Of a stretch of 61,879 bases of DNA, positions 61,396 to 61,879 are shown in pieces (within the stretch, counting starts at the first letter, position 1; every line of letters begins with the position of its first letter). Below the pieces are notes generated by a model that did no database searches, had not been told where the DNA came from, and saw only the letters and a list, made by a program, of their open reading frames with translations. The position numbers and the translations under genes are program-made. The DNA is from Candidatus Fermentibacteraceae bacterium (lineage in GTDB: Bacteria; Fermentibacterota; Fermentibacteria; Fermentibacterales; JCC-6): the NCBI GenBank assembly GCA_030596465.1, contig JAUVJW010000001.1, positions 1-61,879 of the forward strand. The letters are read 5' to 3'.

Positions 61396-61879
61396 CTATC
61401 CAGTCGCTCCCAATAACAAATCCAGAGGGCTTTCAACAGTTCTGTGAATTCCTTTCATCACATGCAGATAGATTCTCGTGGTTTCCAGACTCTTGTGTCC
61501 AAGCAATTCCTGTATCTCGCAGAGATCAACTCCCGCCATCAGCATATGCGTTGCAAAGCAGTGACGAAGCGTGTGAACGCTTGCACGCTTATTTATACCG
61601 GATTTCAGAACAGCTCTTCGAATAGCTTTCTGCACGAACGAAGGATGAATATGATGTCTCCGAACATCTCCGGTGGAAGAATCAACAGAAAACCCTGTGC
61701 CGGGAAACACATACTGCCAGGATAATTCCATTCCTGCTCCCGGGTATTTTCTTTCCAGCGCTCCGGGAAGAGTAACTGGAATATTCGATGCTTCCAATGC
61801 CGAGTGAACTGCTTCTATCTGCCTTTCCAGAAATGGAACCAGCGTCCTTCCCAAAACAGTAACCCTGTCTTTATCACCC
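61396..61879 (-). CDS. Integron-type integrase (IntI-like tyrosine recombinase), N-terminus beyond the window
   Basis: The frame is open to the window edge and reads GDKDRVTVLG..., so the protein starts to the right of the window. It shows the IntI-specific insertion ALERKYPGAGMELSWQYVFP, then RRHHIHPSFVQKAIRRAV, the catalytic HTLRHCFATHML, GHKSLETTRIYLHVM with the nucleophile Tyr, and a SPLD ending. Ordinary XerC/D, such as the copy at 21569, lacks the LERKYP...WQYVFP block. In known integrons attI and the gene cassettes lie beyond the intI 5' end, here right of the window. No cassette array is visible inside it. Confidence 0.85.
   Translation of the reverse strand, partial: GDKDRVTVLGRTLVPFLERQIEAVHSALEASNIPVTLPGALERKYPGAGMELSWQYVFPGTGFSVDSSTGDVRRHHIHPSFVQKAIRRAVLKSGINKRASVHTLRHCFATHMLMAGVDLCEIQELLGHKSLETTRIYLHVMKGIHRTVESPLDLLLGATG

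Overview
The window is a dense, mostly plus-strand bacterial chromosome segment. It suggests a Gram-negative (diderm) bacterium of, or close to, the FCB superphylum, possibly a Fermentibacterota-like candidate lineage. The supporting genes are lipid A/Kdo genes (lpxB, a waaA fusion, lpxK, an LpxL-like acyltransferase), meso-DAP peptidoglycan genes (dapF, ddl), two MglA-type GTPases, a DUF2723 membrane glycosyltransferase, and a small ferredoxin whose C-terminal tail resembles a type IX secretion sorting domain. The phylum is inference; there is no rRNA gene to confirm it. TAG, TAA and TGA all end ordinary genes here.

Layout. 1-2.6 kb: the end of a Fis-HTH response regulator overlaps queC-queE-queD-folE2 (preQ0 synthesis). 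2.7-3.7 kb: an AbrB-type antitoxin with a well-formed promoter and operator, a broken toxin start, and about 590 bp of non-coding remnant sequence. 3.7-9.5 kb: a lipoprotein esterase, then on the minus strand archaeal-type gatE, a LytS-like hybrid histidine kinase and queF, the last step to preQ1. 9.6-13.2 kb: hpf, hprK, ptsH, ptsI, a regulatory-looking PTS with no EII genes in view. 13.2-17.3 kb: sugar-nucleotide and glycosyltransferase genes, two small membrane proteins and tatA. 17.3-30.8 kb: MglA, an unusual L7/L12-like plus FYVE-like zinc plus membrane protein, topA, xerC/D, a DUF2723 protein, hslV, hslU with an in-frame amber codon, a second MglA, an STT3-like membrane protein, dapF, and tRNA-Gly(CCC).

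30.9-40.2 kb: small envelope proteins, a CDP-alcohol phosphatidyltransferase, then a cluster with a TagD-like cytidylyltransferase, a second NTP-transferase and four CDP-glycerol glycerophosphotransferase-family genes, which together imply an alditol-phosphate (teichoic-acid-like) surface polymer in a diderm cell. 40.3-49.4 kb: polA, a sulfatase-like lipoprotein, the sorted ferredoxin, an rRNA/tRNA methyltransferase, uncharacterised envelope genes, a ComEC core and an M42 peptidase. 49.4-61.9 kb: gmhB, carrying an in-frame palindromic insertion element, an epimerase, ddl, threonine aldolase, a Gfo/Idh/MocA oxidoreductase, lpxB, an acyltransferase-waaA fusion, lpxK, nadB, an NlpC/P60 lipoprotein, a glycosyltransferase and, cut by the right edge, an integron-type integrase.

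Most adjacent genes on one strand overlap by 1-30 bp (ATGA/GTGA/TTGA or TAATG junctions), so translational coupling is the rule. Four convergent gene pairs also overlap at their 3' ends, two of them through the same 8-mer. Clear sigma70-like promoters (TTGACx-N17/18-TATAAT type) can be read at 2755, 9555, 35219, 40274(-), 45323(-), 45355 and 51085.
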